Source: a virus. Taken from it: a stretch of DNA of 31,112 bases. Of the stretch, positions 1 through 6,290 are shown in pieces. Where the stretch lies: positions 1-31,112 of IMG/VR virus record IMGVR_UViG_3300027763_000168; one strand, given 5' to 3'. The translations under genes and the position numbers were made by a program. Position 1 is the first letter of the stretch, and each line of letters starts with the position of its first letter. The notes below the pieces were generated by a model, which was not told the DNA's origin, made no database searches, and saw only the letters and a list, made by a program, of their open reading frames with translations.

Positions 1-623
1 AGGTCAAGTTCAAAACCCTGCAAATGGCGCACTTGCTGTGTGTAATTGGAGAAGTAGAGTTTGGATTTGCCACCAGAAGAATGCCAGATTTCAATAGACA
101 GGACGTTTGCACCATCGGTGCGGTATGACTTCTCGTCAATGCTTTCCAAAGGAATAGCACCCGTTCCTAGTTTGTATGCTTGTTTGATATCGTCACAACC
201 CAACAATTTGGACTGTAGCGTTTTTGCAACTTGTTCCCAAGATTCACCAGCCGCCATAGCAATAATAGGTTTGTCCCACTTCTTGCCTTTCCAACCTTTA
301 GGATACATGCCTGTTAGGTGGTAAGCAGTCTCATAGGTGGACGCAATGGTCTTTCCGGTACGGTTACCCGCAATCATCCCTCGGCGGGTGAAATGATTGC
401 CAGTTTCAAAAAAGTCAGTCTGATACTTAAATGGCCTAAACCATTTCAAAGCGTTGTACTGCATGTCTTTGGCAATAGTATCTCTTGCCGCCATCATCTT
501 GCGTAGCTGGTCAGAGTCCATTTGGTTGGTAGCCTTTTTGCCACCAGCCAACTTAACAAGATGTTTTAAGGCTCGATCTTTGTAGATCGGTTGGATGTAG
601 TCACTGGCTTCACTTTTTGCCAT
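1..623 (-). CDS. Terminase large subunit, N-terminal part (gene runs off the window)
   Basis: This is the motor ATPase that pumps phage DNA into the prohead. Only the first 207 codons are present; the nuclease domain lies beyond the left edge. A Walker A P-loop AGNRTGKT sits at residues 85-92, preceded by an aromatic-rich stretch (PFKYQTDFF) typical of the adenine-binding region of terminases. The segment IIAMAAGESWEQVAKTL follows as the next core beta strand. The ATG at 623 overlaps the end of the preceding small gene by 14 bases, so the two are translationally coupled. It is the last visible gene of the leftward packaging operon. The ATPase assignment is firm; the exact terminase subfamily is not resolved. 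Confidence 0.93.
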   Translation of the reverse strand, partial: MAKSEASDYIQPIYKDRALKHLVKLAGGKKATNQMDSDQLRKMMAARDTIAKDMQYNALKWFRPFKYQTDFFETGNHFTRRGMIAGNRTGKTIASTYETAYHLTGMYPKGWKGKKWDKPIIAMAAGESWEQVAKTLQSKLLGCDDIKQAYKLGTGAIPLESIDEKSYRTDGANVLSIEIWHSSGGKSKLYFSNYTQQVRHLQGFELD

Positions 624-798
624 ACAGGTCACGCATAGACAAAAGCAAATCAGCGGCAGAGGCTAAATAGTAAACGTCTTGAGGGGGTAGAGTCCGATCT
701 CCTTGAAGATCTTTCTGTAACCACTCAAGAGTCTTACGGGCGCAAACTTCTGCTTGAGCCGATAGCTTCTGACGAAAGACGGAAGATTGATCTTCCAT
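610..798 (-). CDS. Small hypothetical protein upstream of the terminase
   Basis: A 62-residue acidic/amphipathic helical protein (MEDQSSVFRQKLSAQAEVCARK...) of unknown function. The ATG at 798 shares bases with the TAA of the preceding gene (TAATG), which argues for this start over an upstream in-frame GTG at 807. The tail overlaps the terminase start. Its position directly before the large terminase would suit a packaging accessory factor, but no family motif is recognised. Confidence 0.75.
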   Translation of the reverse strand: MEDQSSVFRQKLSAQAEVCARKTLEWLQKDLQGDRTLPPQDVYYLASAADLLLSMRDLYGKK

Positions 799-1439
799 TA
801 CGCCCACGGGTCAACAATGTTCTTAGACGAAATGCTAGTCAGATCACGGTCAATCAAACCCCAGATACCACCGCCTTTTTCGCCAGAGCAATACTGGAAC
901 AGCTTGCGACCACGCTCGGTGAATGTGCCATCAGGGCGCTTCATCAAAGTCTCGCCTGTGCGGGGGTCATTCCATGTGTATTTCTCTGGCACACGCTGAC
1001 CAAACTTGTTCAGACGTTCACCAACAGCTACTTGGAAGACGGGGCCAACAATTTGAAACGTCACCGTGCCATTGTCGTACTTGCGGAAATCAATAGCGAC
1101 CTTCTCATCCGATTGAGGGTTGGATGGGTGGGGCATATTTGTTGCACCAAAATAATGAATTCGCGACTCAATATCTGGCAAGTCAGCAGGGCGTTCAGGA
1201 AGAGGAGGCAGATCGTCCTCAGGAATCAGTTCCTTTTTGTCAATGTAGGGATTGACATCCGTTACATATTCGGAAGGAATCTTTCGGCCTTCAAGGGCGT
1301 TTTTTGCAACTTGGTATTGATCTTCTTTTGGCTTGCCAATAAGGTCTAACGCAATCTGTGTTCTGTCATACACAAACTGCGCTAAATCTTTAGCTGTTGG
1401 AAGATCTTCTTTCAGTGCGTCAATATCATACGTTGCCAT
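798..1439 (-). CDS. Conserved-looking phage protein of unknown function
   Basis: A soluble 213-residue protein with no membrane segment or signal peptide. It has a helical N-terminus (residues 1-50), a Pro-rich acidic linker with PEDDLPPLPERP near residue 75, and a C-terminal half rich in beta-type and Gly/Lys residues ending in NIVDPWA. The start follows an AGGAATAG ribosome site. It lies in the packaging operon between tiny genes and the terminase. The composition looks like a virion or packaging accessory protein; the function is not assigned. Confidence 0.82.
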   Translation of the reverse strand: MATYDIDALKEDLPTAKDLAQFVYDRTQIALDLIGKPKEDQYQVAKNALEGRKIPSEYVTDVNPYIDKKELIPEDDLPPLPERPADLPDIESRIHYFGATNMPHPSNPQSDEKVAIDFRKYDNGTVTFQIVGPVFQVAVGERLNKFGQRVPEKYTWNDPRTGETLMKRPDGTFTERGRKLFQYCSGEKGGGIWGLIDRDLTSISSKNIVDPWA

Positions 1440-1451
1440 GCTATTCCTAAG

Positions 1452-1655
1452 TTATGCAGCGGGTGCTGCGGGTTCTTCAACGGGAGCTTCAGTGGGTGCT
1501 ACAAATTCTGAAGTTTCTTCAATTGTTGGGTAGTCATCACCTATCTGGGGTTTGTGTTCTGCCACATAACCAAAGTCCAGAGGGGTTTCATTGCCTTCAG
1601 CATCCAAGGCAATAATCTTGTTTTCTTCATCACGTTTAAAGTTTGCAATTTTCAT
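1452..1655 (-). CDS. Small acidic hypothetical protein
   Basis: A 67-residue protein whose N-terminal half (MKIANFKRDEENKIIALDAEG) could form a small beta fold and whose C-terminal 25 residues are a Pro/Glu/Ala-rich tail (EAPVEEPAAPAA), probably unstructured. The start has an AAGGAT ribosome site and lies 8 bases after the stop of the preceding tiny basic gene. Function unknown. Confidence 0.75.
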   Translation of the reverse strand: MKIANFKRDEENKIIALDAEGNETPLDFGYVAEHKPQIGDDYPTIEETSEFVAPTEAPVEEPAAPAA

Positions 1656-1663
1656 ATCAATCC

Positions 1664-1813
1664 TTATTTCTTTTTGGCTGTCTTAGCCGAATCTTTAAAA
1701 TCCTTGGCACTAGGTGCGCCCTTTGTGCCAGGCTTACGCATCTTCTCTTTCGAGCCATTGGCGATGCGTTCTTTCTTTGCCGCAATATTTGCGTAGAGTC
1801 CAGGTTTAGCCAT
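1664..1813 (-). CDS. Tiny basic phage protein (49 aa)
   Basis: The reading frame encodes MAKPGLYANIAAKKERIANG followed by a Lys-rich tail ending in TAKKK. About a third of the residues are Lys or Arg, suggesting nucleic-acid or virion binding. A very similar pattern (GLYANI.AK..RI..GS.EKMRKPG..GAP) is, from memory, widespread as an unannotated small protein in marine and freshwater phages. The ATG directly abuts the TAA of the preceding gene. Function unknown. Confidence 0.8.
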   Translation of the reverse strand: MAKPGLYANIAAKKERIANGSKEKMRKPGTKGAPSAKDFKDSAKTAKKK

Positions 1814-2083
1814 TTAACATTTCCAATTCTTGAGTGATGCCTTGGCCCGTTCAGCAGGACCTTTAGCGTTTCTAACTACGCCCTCCATACGGGCACAAAA
1901 TGATGCCTTACGCCCCGCATCCTTTTTGGTCTTGGGGTTAGGCGCTGGCGCTTTTAAGTTGCTACCATTCTTTTTGTTGTATTCAGCACGGCCTTTGGCG
2001 GTCATGCCAGCACCTTTGTCTGTTGGGTTATAGGTCTTACCCTTACCCGTAGTCTTGTGTGCAATAGCTTTATCGTGCGCCAT
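1814..2083 (-). CDS. Small basic Cys-containing phage protein
   Basis: An 89-residue Lys/Gly-rich protein with the core AGMTAKGRAEYNKKNGSNLKAP, the motif KKDAGRKASFCARMEGV near residue 55, and a C-terminus of ASLKNWKC. This layout matches, from memory, a small phage domain catalogued as DUF6321; the family name is not checked. The two conserved Cys residues and high charge suggest metal or nucleic-acid binding, but no activity is known. It is co-transcribed with the adjoining tiny basic gene, with zero spacing. Confidence 0.8.
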   Translation of the reverse strand: MAHDKAIAHKTTGKGKTYNPTDKGAGMTAKGRAEYNKKNGSNLKAPAPNPKTKKDAGRKASFCARMEGVVRNAKGPAERAKASLKNWKC

Positions 2084-2086
2084 ATC

Positions 2087-2320
2087 TCAAACCTTGCTTG
2101 GCAACTTAGGAGTTGTGAAGCTTTTCTTGGCAGCTACATTGATGTTGTTCAAATGGTTATCAGACAAAGGGTTCTGATTGAACGTCTTGCCAACAGCAGT
2201 AGCCAACATTGCGGAATACTTGTGGCTTTCAGCATAGTTTTTCAACTTGTCATTAATGCCTTTAGTTAGACCGCTTGTCATGGCTTTACCGCCAGAAATT
2301 ACTTTACCGTATGCAGACAT
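2087..2320 (-). CDS. Small hypothetical protein
   Basis: A 77-residue protein starting MSAYGKVISGGKAMTSGLTKG. The ATG at 2320 is preferred because AGTGAGG lies at ribosome-site distance; the reading frame continues upstream to a GTG at 2353, but that would overlap the previous gene by 26 bases and lacks a ribosome site. The protein is basic, Gly/Ser/Asn-rich and has no recognised domain. It is part of the packaging operon. Confidence 0.7.
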   Translation of the reverse strand: MSAYGKVISGGKAMTSGLTKGINDKLKNYAESHKYSAMLATAVGKTFNQNPLSDNHLNNINVAAKKSFTTPKLPSKV

Positions 2321-2327
2321 GTTGGCC

Positions 2328-2618
2328 TCACTTGAGATAGTTGTTGCGGTCACTGTTCATGTAACCATCATTCTTGATAGTCCCACAGTAATCAGCATGT
2401 GTGCTGACCATAACTTTTTGTTTGCGACCACCAGTAGCGCCAGCAGAAGTGTTAGCTGTTGCACGGGCATACGCAGGAGCGCCTTGGTTACCCTTAGGTG
2501 TATCAGTGCCATGCTTAGGTCCACAAACAGCAGTTACGCCTGTTGAGTGGCTTGGAGATAGTTTACCAATGTTACCCTTGCGGTTAGGCGCTTGGGCGTA
2601 CAGGAAGTTTGTAGACAT
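2328..2618 (-). CDS. Small hypothetical protein, Gly/Lys-rich
   Basis: A 96-residue low-complexity protein (MSTNFLYAQAPNRKGNIGKL...) rich in Gly, Thr, Lys and Ala, with two Cys residues and no hydrophobic segment. An AAAGG ribosome site precedes the ATG and overlaps a 12-base perfect palindrome at 2625-2636 (CTTTCATGAAAG), which could fold over the ribosome site. Function unknown; possibly a minor virion component given its composition and operon. Confidence 0.72.
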   Translation of the reverse strand: MSTNFLYAQAPNRKGNIGKLSPSHSTGVTAVCGPKHGTDTPKGNQGAPAYARATANTSAGATGGRKQKVMVSTHADYCGTIKNDGYMNSDRNNYLK

Positions 2619-2647
2619 ACTAACCTTTCATGAAAGTATTGCTATTA

Positions 2648-3142
2648 TCACACTTTGCGAAGAGACTGCAAGAAATCATCTAATGCATCATCAGCAGACA
2701 CCTCTTCCTCTTTGTTCACGTTGTTAACGTGTTCAATCGAAATTATAGGCGCTCTTGAGGATTCAAAGGGGGCAAGCTTATCAGCAATCTTAGCCTTGTC
2801 CTTGATATCCAACTCATCAGACTGCATAGCATCAATCAAGACTTCCATTGCCGTCTTGAGTGGGGGTAGACCTTTGGCGGCACGTTCATCATTAAGCTTG
2901 TTAAACAAAGCGCCGTATTCAGTTACTCGGTTAACCACCGACTTAGGCCGACCAAGTGTGAATACCGGAACCTTTGGCTCCTTAGGTTCTTGCTTACCAG
3001 TAGCTAACTTCATTGCCTTTTGTTCAGCTTTCTTTCTCTGATAATAATCACGCTTCTTTTGTTTCTCTTCTTCACTGGTAACATTAGAATCTTGAGGACG
3101 AATATCTCCATATATTGCGTCATTGGGTTTAGGTATTTTCAT
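2648..3142 (-). CDS. Candidate terminase small subunit
   Basis: A 164-residue protein with a highly charged N-terminal coiled stretch (EEEKQKKRDYYQRKKAEQKAM, residues 24-45), a central region with GRPKSVVNRVTEYGALFNKL and a helical C-terminal part AMEVLIDAMQSDELDIKDKAKIADKLAPFESSRAP. The last pattern (a helix, short turn, then DKLAPF..SRAP) resembles the C-terminal helices of many small terminase subunits, and the gene lies upstream of the large subunit. No clear helix-turn-helix is seen at the N-terminus, so the call is tentative. Its ATG overlaps the previous stop (ATGA). Confidence 0.45.
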   Translation of the reverse strand: MKIPKPNDAIYGDIRPQDSNVTSEEEKQKKRDYYQRKKAEQKAMKLATGKQEPKEPKVPVFTLGRPKSVVNRVTEYGALFNKLNDERAAKGLPPLKTAMEVLIDAMQSDELDIKDKAKIADKLAPFESSRAPIISIEHVNNVNKEEEVSADDALDDFLQSLRKV

Positions 3143-3639
3143 TTCATTTCCTTTAATAATTCTGCAGTGCGTCCCCAGGCATATGAGCCATTAACAGTAA
3201 ACCCACGTTTCTTGTGAATCTTCATAAACCCATTATGCTCTGCTCTAATACTTGTTGAGCAGATAACCGGAATACCCCAGCTACTGGCCCACAATATATG
3301 CTGATCAATCATCTCGTTAAGTAACCTTACTCTGGTTCTAACCGGAAGACTTAAATCAAGGTGGTGGAACTTAGCATTGCTGATCTCTTCATTGGCATAT
3401 GTTGTATACCCACCACGGTCAAACCAACAGTACGCAACTAACGTATCCACATCCCTGCAAACAGCAAGAAACTCTCTGCCTTTGTCAAACAGTTGCATAG
3501 TAGCAGTAACCGTTACATGCTTTCTAAAAACGTTCCTGTCCCTCGTCAGTATGCCATCAGCCTCTTGCCCAAAGATAGTGTCTGCCATCTCCACAATGTC
3601 ATCTACGTCATCTAACGGATGTGCCAATCTCCATTCCAT
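3139..3639 (-). CDS. GNAT-fold acetyltransferase-like phage protein
   Basis: A 166-residue protein beginning MEWRLAHPLDD. The ATG at 3639 is chosen because AGGAGA stands six bases upstream; in-frame codons before it have no such site. The sequence has the GNAT order: a helix pair (VDDIVEMADTIFGQ), a beta strand with a catalytic-region bulge (FLAVCRDVDTLVAYCWFDRGG), a long helix (VRLLNEMIDQHILWASSWG) and the closing strand with IHKKRGFTVNGSYAWGR. T7-type internal virion protein A has a comparable fold, so it may be virion-associated rather than an enzyme. It is the first gene of the leftward packaging operon. Confidence 0.62.
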   Translation of the reverse strand: MEWRLAHPLDDVDDIVEMADTIFGQEADGILTRDRNVFRKHVTVTATMQLFDKGREFLAVCRDVDTLVAYCWFDRGGYTTYANEEISNAKFHHLDLSLPVRTRVRLLNEMIDQHILWASSWGIPVICSTSIRAEHNGFMKIHKKRGFTVNGSYAWGRTAELLKEMK

Positions 3640-3915
3640 ACATTCTCCTTGCAATGCCTGAATTGTAGCAACCAAAAAACTTTTAGGTAAAAAAATTTAT
3701 ACAGGGGCGCAAGTACTACATTCCTGCTTACCAATTCTTTGTATAAACCCGTGTATTCTGGCACTTTAACGAGGTTTCAGCATTGTTTGTAATGCTAATG
3801 TTTAGTTCTTTGTGCAGGATGAGTAGTGGGGGGGAAATGTTTTTGAATAAAAAGTGGGGATGGGTGAGCGGGCCCCCTATTTTCCGTCACCTTCCAGACC
3901 TACCCCCTCCTGGTT

Positions 3916-3978
3916 CTAGGGGGGTTATGAGGCGTTCTAGGGGGGTATTGCGCCTGGCTAGGGGGATGGTAGCCATGT
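3916..3978 (+). repeat. Three 21-bp-phased CTAGGGGG repeats (iteron-like)
   Basis: CTAGGGGG begins at 3916, 3937 and 3958, exactly 21 bases apart, so all copies face the same side of the helix (two turns). The first two copies share ten bases (CTAGGGGGGT). An inverted copy, CCCCCTA, lies at 3873-3879, and ACCCCCT at 3902-3908 can pair with the first repeat. The 13 bases after each motif are not conserved. Such phasing is typical of iterons or multi-site operators; which it is cannot be told from sequence. Confidence 0.75.
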
Positions 3979-4026
3979 GGGCCATTCCTCCTCTGTAGAG
4001 GGCTGTAATTTGTGTGTGAGCTAGAC

Positions 4027-4046
4027 CCCGATGATTTTCGGGTTTT
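4027..4046 (+). terminator. Weak rightward terminator-like hairpin
   Basis: CCCGA and TCGGG form a five-base stem around a six-base loop, followed by TTTT and then a pyrimidine-rich stretch. The stem is short, so it may be an attenuator or chance structure. It lies downstream of the G-rich repeat array and before the early promoter candidate. Confidence 0.3.
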
Positions 4047-4317
4047 CTCTGTTTTATGTTCTGTCTCTAGCCGTGCTATGGAAAGCCTATCTCTGTCTGT
4101 CTCTCTCCTCTGTAGAAGAGCTAATCAATGCCTTAGGTTTATCTTTTGTTTTTCTTTTCGTTCACACAATGGAATGTCATTCCCATATGCCTATATCTAT
4201 GCATTTATTGCATTCCTTATATGTTCACTTGAATGATGATCAAGTGCAATCTATCGTTCTAAGGGTAACTACTGATAGGGTTTTGGAGCTATCAATGAAA
4301 TCAACAACTTACAAGAG

Positions 4318-4343
4318 TTGGCACGTTTCTTCCCTGCTATATA
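4318..4343 (+). promoter_or_regulatory. Candidate sigma70 promoter for the rightward early operon
   Basis: TTGGCA (five of six to the -35 consensus) is followed, 14 bases later, by an extended -10 element TGC-TATATA; reading the -10 as TATATG gives a 16-base spacer. It lies about 60 bases before the first early gene, whose ATG has an AAAGGA ribosome site. A second, weaker candidate is TTGAAT-17-TATCGT at 4229-4257. Confidence 0.5.
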
Positions 4344-4403
4344 TGTGAAGGGGTCAATTTTTAGCCCTTCATTGATCAACTCAACTCAACTTAAAGGATC
4401 ACC

Positions 4404-4610
4404 ATGCCAAACTACACTACACAAAAAGCCCTTCGCGCAGCGTTTTGGGAAATTTTTCCTAATCTTTCAAAGCGCAAAATTCCAAACTATTCAAACATAC
4501 TAGGCTCTGATTACTTGGTTGACACTAGGGTCACTTGGTGTGATTGGATCGATTCTCTTGAACGTGATGGTGAAATCACGACAGCCCTCGCAGATCGTGC
4601 CACACTGTAA
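4404..4610 (+). CDS. First early-operon protein, unknown function
   Basis: A 68-residue soluble protein (MPNYTTQKALRAAFWEIFPN...) with basic N-terminal helices and an acidic, Trp-containing C-terminal half (VTWCDWIDSLERDGEITTALADRATL). A strong AAAGGATC ribosome site precedes it. Size, charge pattern and first position after the promoter resemble host-takeover or counter-defence proteins, which is inference only. Confidence 0.75.
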   Translation: MPNYTTQKALRAAFWEIFPNLSKRKIPNYSNILGSDYLVDTRVTWCDWIDSLERDGEITTALADRATL

Positions 4611-4624
4611 ATAAGGGATTAATT

Positions 4625-4885
4625 ATGCTCACACAAGATCAAAAAAACACAATCGGTGGTGATGCTACCTTTGAATTTGAGACAACAATCGGATGCGGAT
4701 CCGGTACTGTGATTGTCACAATGGTTTATGAATACGACTACAGCGGCACATACAATGAAACCATTGATTCAATTCGAAATGCATCAGGATATCCATTGAT
4801 GGATTATCTAGAAGAGGAAACCATTGATGAATTATGCATTCTAGGATGCAAGTTATTAATTGAATCCAAACAAGAGGTATATTAA
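4625..4885 (+). CDS. Small acidic early protein, unknown function
   Basis: An 86-residue acidic protein with a beta-rich middle (TFEFETTIGCGSGTVIVTMVYEYDYSG) and a helical acidic C-terminal part (YLEEETIDELCILGCKLLIESK) carrying two Cys residues. AAGGGA lies upstream of the ATG. No family is recognised. The next gene starts two bases after its stop. Confidence 0.75.
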   Translation: MLTQDQKNTIGGDATFEFETTIGCGSGTVIVTMVYEYDYSGTYNETIDSIRNASGYPLMDYLEEETIDELCILGCKLLIESKQEVY

Positions 4886-4886
4886 T

Positions 4887-4979
4887 ATGAAAAGCTTTAT
4901 CACTGATTTAATTCATGCCACTATATTCGCTGTCATTATCTCTTCACCTATGGTAGCGTATTTCATCATTTATATGTAA
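4887..4979 (+). CDS. Tiny single-pass membrane protein (30 aa)
   Basis: MKSFITDLIHATIFAVIISS continues into a hydrophobic segment ending in YFIIYM; residues 8-29 form one membrane helix that makes up nearly the whole protein. The ATG is two bases after the previous stop and AGAGGT sits about 11 bases upstream, so translation is plausible. Tiny hydrophobic proteins in early phage operons often target the host membrane, but the role here is unknown. Confidence 0.5.
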   Translation: MKSFITDLIHATIFAVIISSPMVAYFIIYM

Positions 4980-4989
4980 ATCTATACTG

Positions 4990-5013
4990 TAAACCCTTAT
5001 TAATAGGGGTTTA
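4990..5013. promoter_or_regulatory. 24-base near-perfect palindrome before the Gp88-like gene
   Basis: TAAACCCTTATT is followed directly by its near-perfect reverse complement AATAGGGGTTTA; 11 of 12 pairs are Watson-Crick and one is a T-G wobble. With no spacer it is more like a protein-binding operator than an RNA hairpin, and no U tract follows. It lies 48 bases before the next gene in the early operon. Confidence 0.55.
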
Positions 5014-5060
5014 TGGCCTAGGTTTCTAGGGTCTTAATATATTCACGAAAAGGAAAGACA

Positions 5061-5819
5061 ATGCAAAATCCATATAAACTCATTCTCAAGTCATTAGGCT
5101 TAGAGTATCGCCCGATACTTGGAGAATCTTCAACTAAAACCATTAAAGGGGAAAAGATAGGATATCTTACGGGTATTGTCTATCTCGTTCCTGATGAGAC
5201 TTTATGCCCTTTAGCCCTTTTAGCGGGCTGTTTCCATGGATGTCTCAATACAGCGGGTAGAGGAGCATTCAATAGCGTACAAAAGGCTAGAAAAGCCAAA
5301 ACCCAATTTTTCTATGACCATCAGCAAGCCTTTTTATTGTCATTGTGCGCCGATGTATGGTCTATCCAAAGAAAAGCCCTTAGATTAGGCTTTAAGCCCC
5401 TTGTAAGACCCAATGGCACAAGTGATATCCCTTATGAGAATCTGATCATATGGGAAAACAAGAATTTGTTTCAGTTGTTTCCTGATGTTATGTTCTATGA
5501 CTATACAAAACATCCTTCACGTTCATTAGAGGGTAAGACGTTAAACAATTATGATTTAACCTATTCCTTTAGTGCTATCACGCCAAAGCCTATCAGTATC
5601 AAGGGTTTATCAAATAGGAATAACTCTAGAGTTGCTGTAGTGTTTCAGAAGCAAAGTGATATCCCTGATTCATTTAGGGGATGGGATGTTATTGATGGGG
5701 ATAACACTGATGTAAGGCATATTGAGCCAAAACAAGTAGTAGTGGCTTTATATGCTAAAGGTAAGGCTAAACACGACATAACGGGTTTCACTCAAATTAA
5801 AGGGGTTCACTATGCATAA
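5061..5819 (+). CDS. Gp88-like phage protein with a Cys cluster
   Basis: A 252-residue protein, the largest early gene. TLCPLALLAGCFHGCLNTAGRG near residues 48-69 gives C49, C57 and C61; the following KARKAKTQFFYDHQQAFL and the later PDVMFYDYTKHPSRSL and YDLTYSFSA blocks match, from memory, the order of motifs in phage Gp88-type proteins (a Cys-rich loop, a YTK strand, and an S-containing strand). That family is widespread and uncharacterised; the Cys triad suggests metal or iron-sulphur binding. An AAAGGAAAG ribosome site precedes the ATG, and its stop overlaps the next gene by eight bases. Confidence 0.7.
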   Translation: MQNPYKLILKSLGLEYRPILGESSTKTIKGEKIGYLTGIVYLVPDETLCPLALLAGCFHGCLNTAGRGAFNSVQKARKAKTQFFYDHQQAFLLSLCADVWSIQRKALRLGFKPLVRPNGTSDIPYENLIIWENKNLFQLFPDVMFYDYTKHPSRSLEGKTLNNYDLTYSFSAITPKPISIKGLSNRNNSRVAVVFQKQSDIPDSFRGWDVIDGDNTDVRHIEPKQVVVALYAKGKAKHDITGFTQIKGVHYA

Positions 5820-6015
5820 TGTTTCATATGATTTTAAAGAAGGTCAATTAATTCGATTGTTTCACGGTGTTCCTGATGAAGCTTGGCATATCTACAAAGC
5901 CCCGACAGAAGAGCTAAGAAAAGCCATCGCTTGGAACGATTCAAACGGTGATTTTGACGAGTTGCAGCGAGTTGATATTCTTGAAATTTTTATCTCTGAT
6001 TTTATTCAATCATAA
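5812..6015 (+). CDS. Small acidic early protein
   Basis: A 67-residue acidic protein (MHNVSYDFKEGQLIRLFHGV...) overlapping the previous stop and probably translationally coupled to it. It is predicted soluble, with an amphipathic C-terminal helix (LQRVDILEIFISDFIQS). No family is recognised. Confidence 0.7.
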   Translation: MHNVSYDFKEGQLIRLFHGVPDEAWHIYKAPTEELRKAIAWNDSNGDFDELQRVDILEIFISDFIQS

Positions 6016-6024
6016 GGTTACACA

Positions 6025-6234
6025 ATGAAAACATCTGAACGATTTGCCTTGAATGAGTGGTTATCTGATTACCCCTTGAATGCCACATTCGATGATGTGC
6101 TGTATTTATTGTTAGATGATGATGACGAAACGGTTACCCCTTGGGAAGTTGTGCAATATCACCCTAGGCATTCAATCGCCGAATTCATTTCAAATACTCA
6201 ATCCCATTTTGCGGCTGTCACTGATGAAAAGTAA
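6025..6234 (+). CDS. Last gene of the early operon, small acidic protein
   Basis: A 69-residue protein with a strongly acidic middle (LLLDDDDETVTPWEV) and a helical N-terminus. Its size and acidity are of the DNA-mimic type, but nothing further supports that role. A terminator follows 32 bases after the stop, marking the end of the operon. Confidence 0.7.
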   Translation: MKTSERFALNEWLSDYPLNATFDDVLYLLLDDDDETVTPWEVVQYHPRHSIAEFISNTQSHFAAVTDEK

Positions 6235-6265
6235 AACAATGTTCTTTTTGTGAGTTAAACCACAT

Positions 6266-6288
6266 AAAGCCCTTAGGGGCTTTTTTTG
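6266..6288 (+). terminator. Intrinsic terminator of the rightward early operon
   Basis: AAAGCCC and GGGCTTT form a stem around a four-base TTAG loop, followed by an uninterrupted run of T. It is a classic rho-independent terminator for the genes ending at 6234. Confidence 0.85.
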
Positions 6289-6290
6289 TT

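Larger units (their letters stand above)
3640..4403. other. Divergent intergenic control region without a gene
   Basis: The stretch between the leftward packaging operon and the rightward early operon contains no convincing coding frame; the longest frames have no ribosome site and poor composition. It holds AT-rich sequence next to the leftward start, a G-rich repeat array near 3829-3978, a weak hairpin at 4027-4046 and promoter-like elements before 4404. It must drive transcription both ways and is a candidate regulatory or replication region. Confidence 0.7.

Noticed and set aside
3744-3750. TAAACCC in several gaps (3744, 4990, 6588, 10275, 11340)
   Set aside because: The motif also occurs in coding regions (for example near 3198 and 3224) and is too short for a claim.
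4226-4251. CACTTGA-7-TCAAGTG inverted repeat, with ATCAAGTGCAATC also found at 8799-8811 on the other strand
   Set aside because: A shared 13-mer is expected several times by chance in this window, so a regulon cannot be claimed.
4031-4348. A 105-codon plus-strand frame in the divergent region
   Set aside because: No ribosome site, poor composition, and it crosses the promoter candidate; treated as chance.
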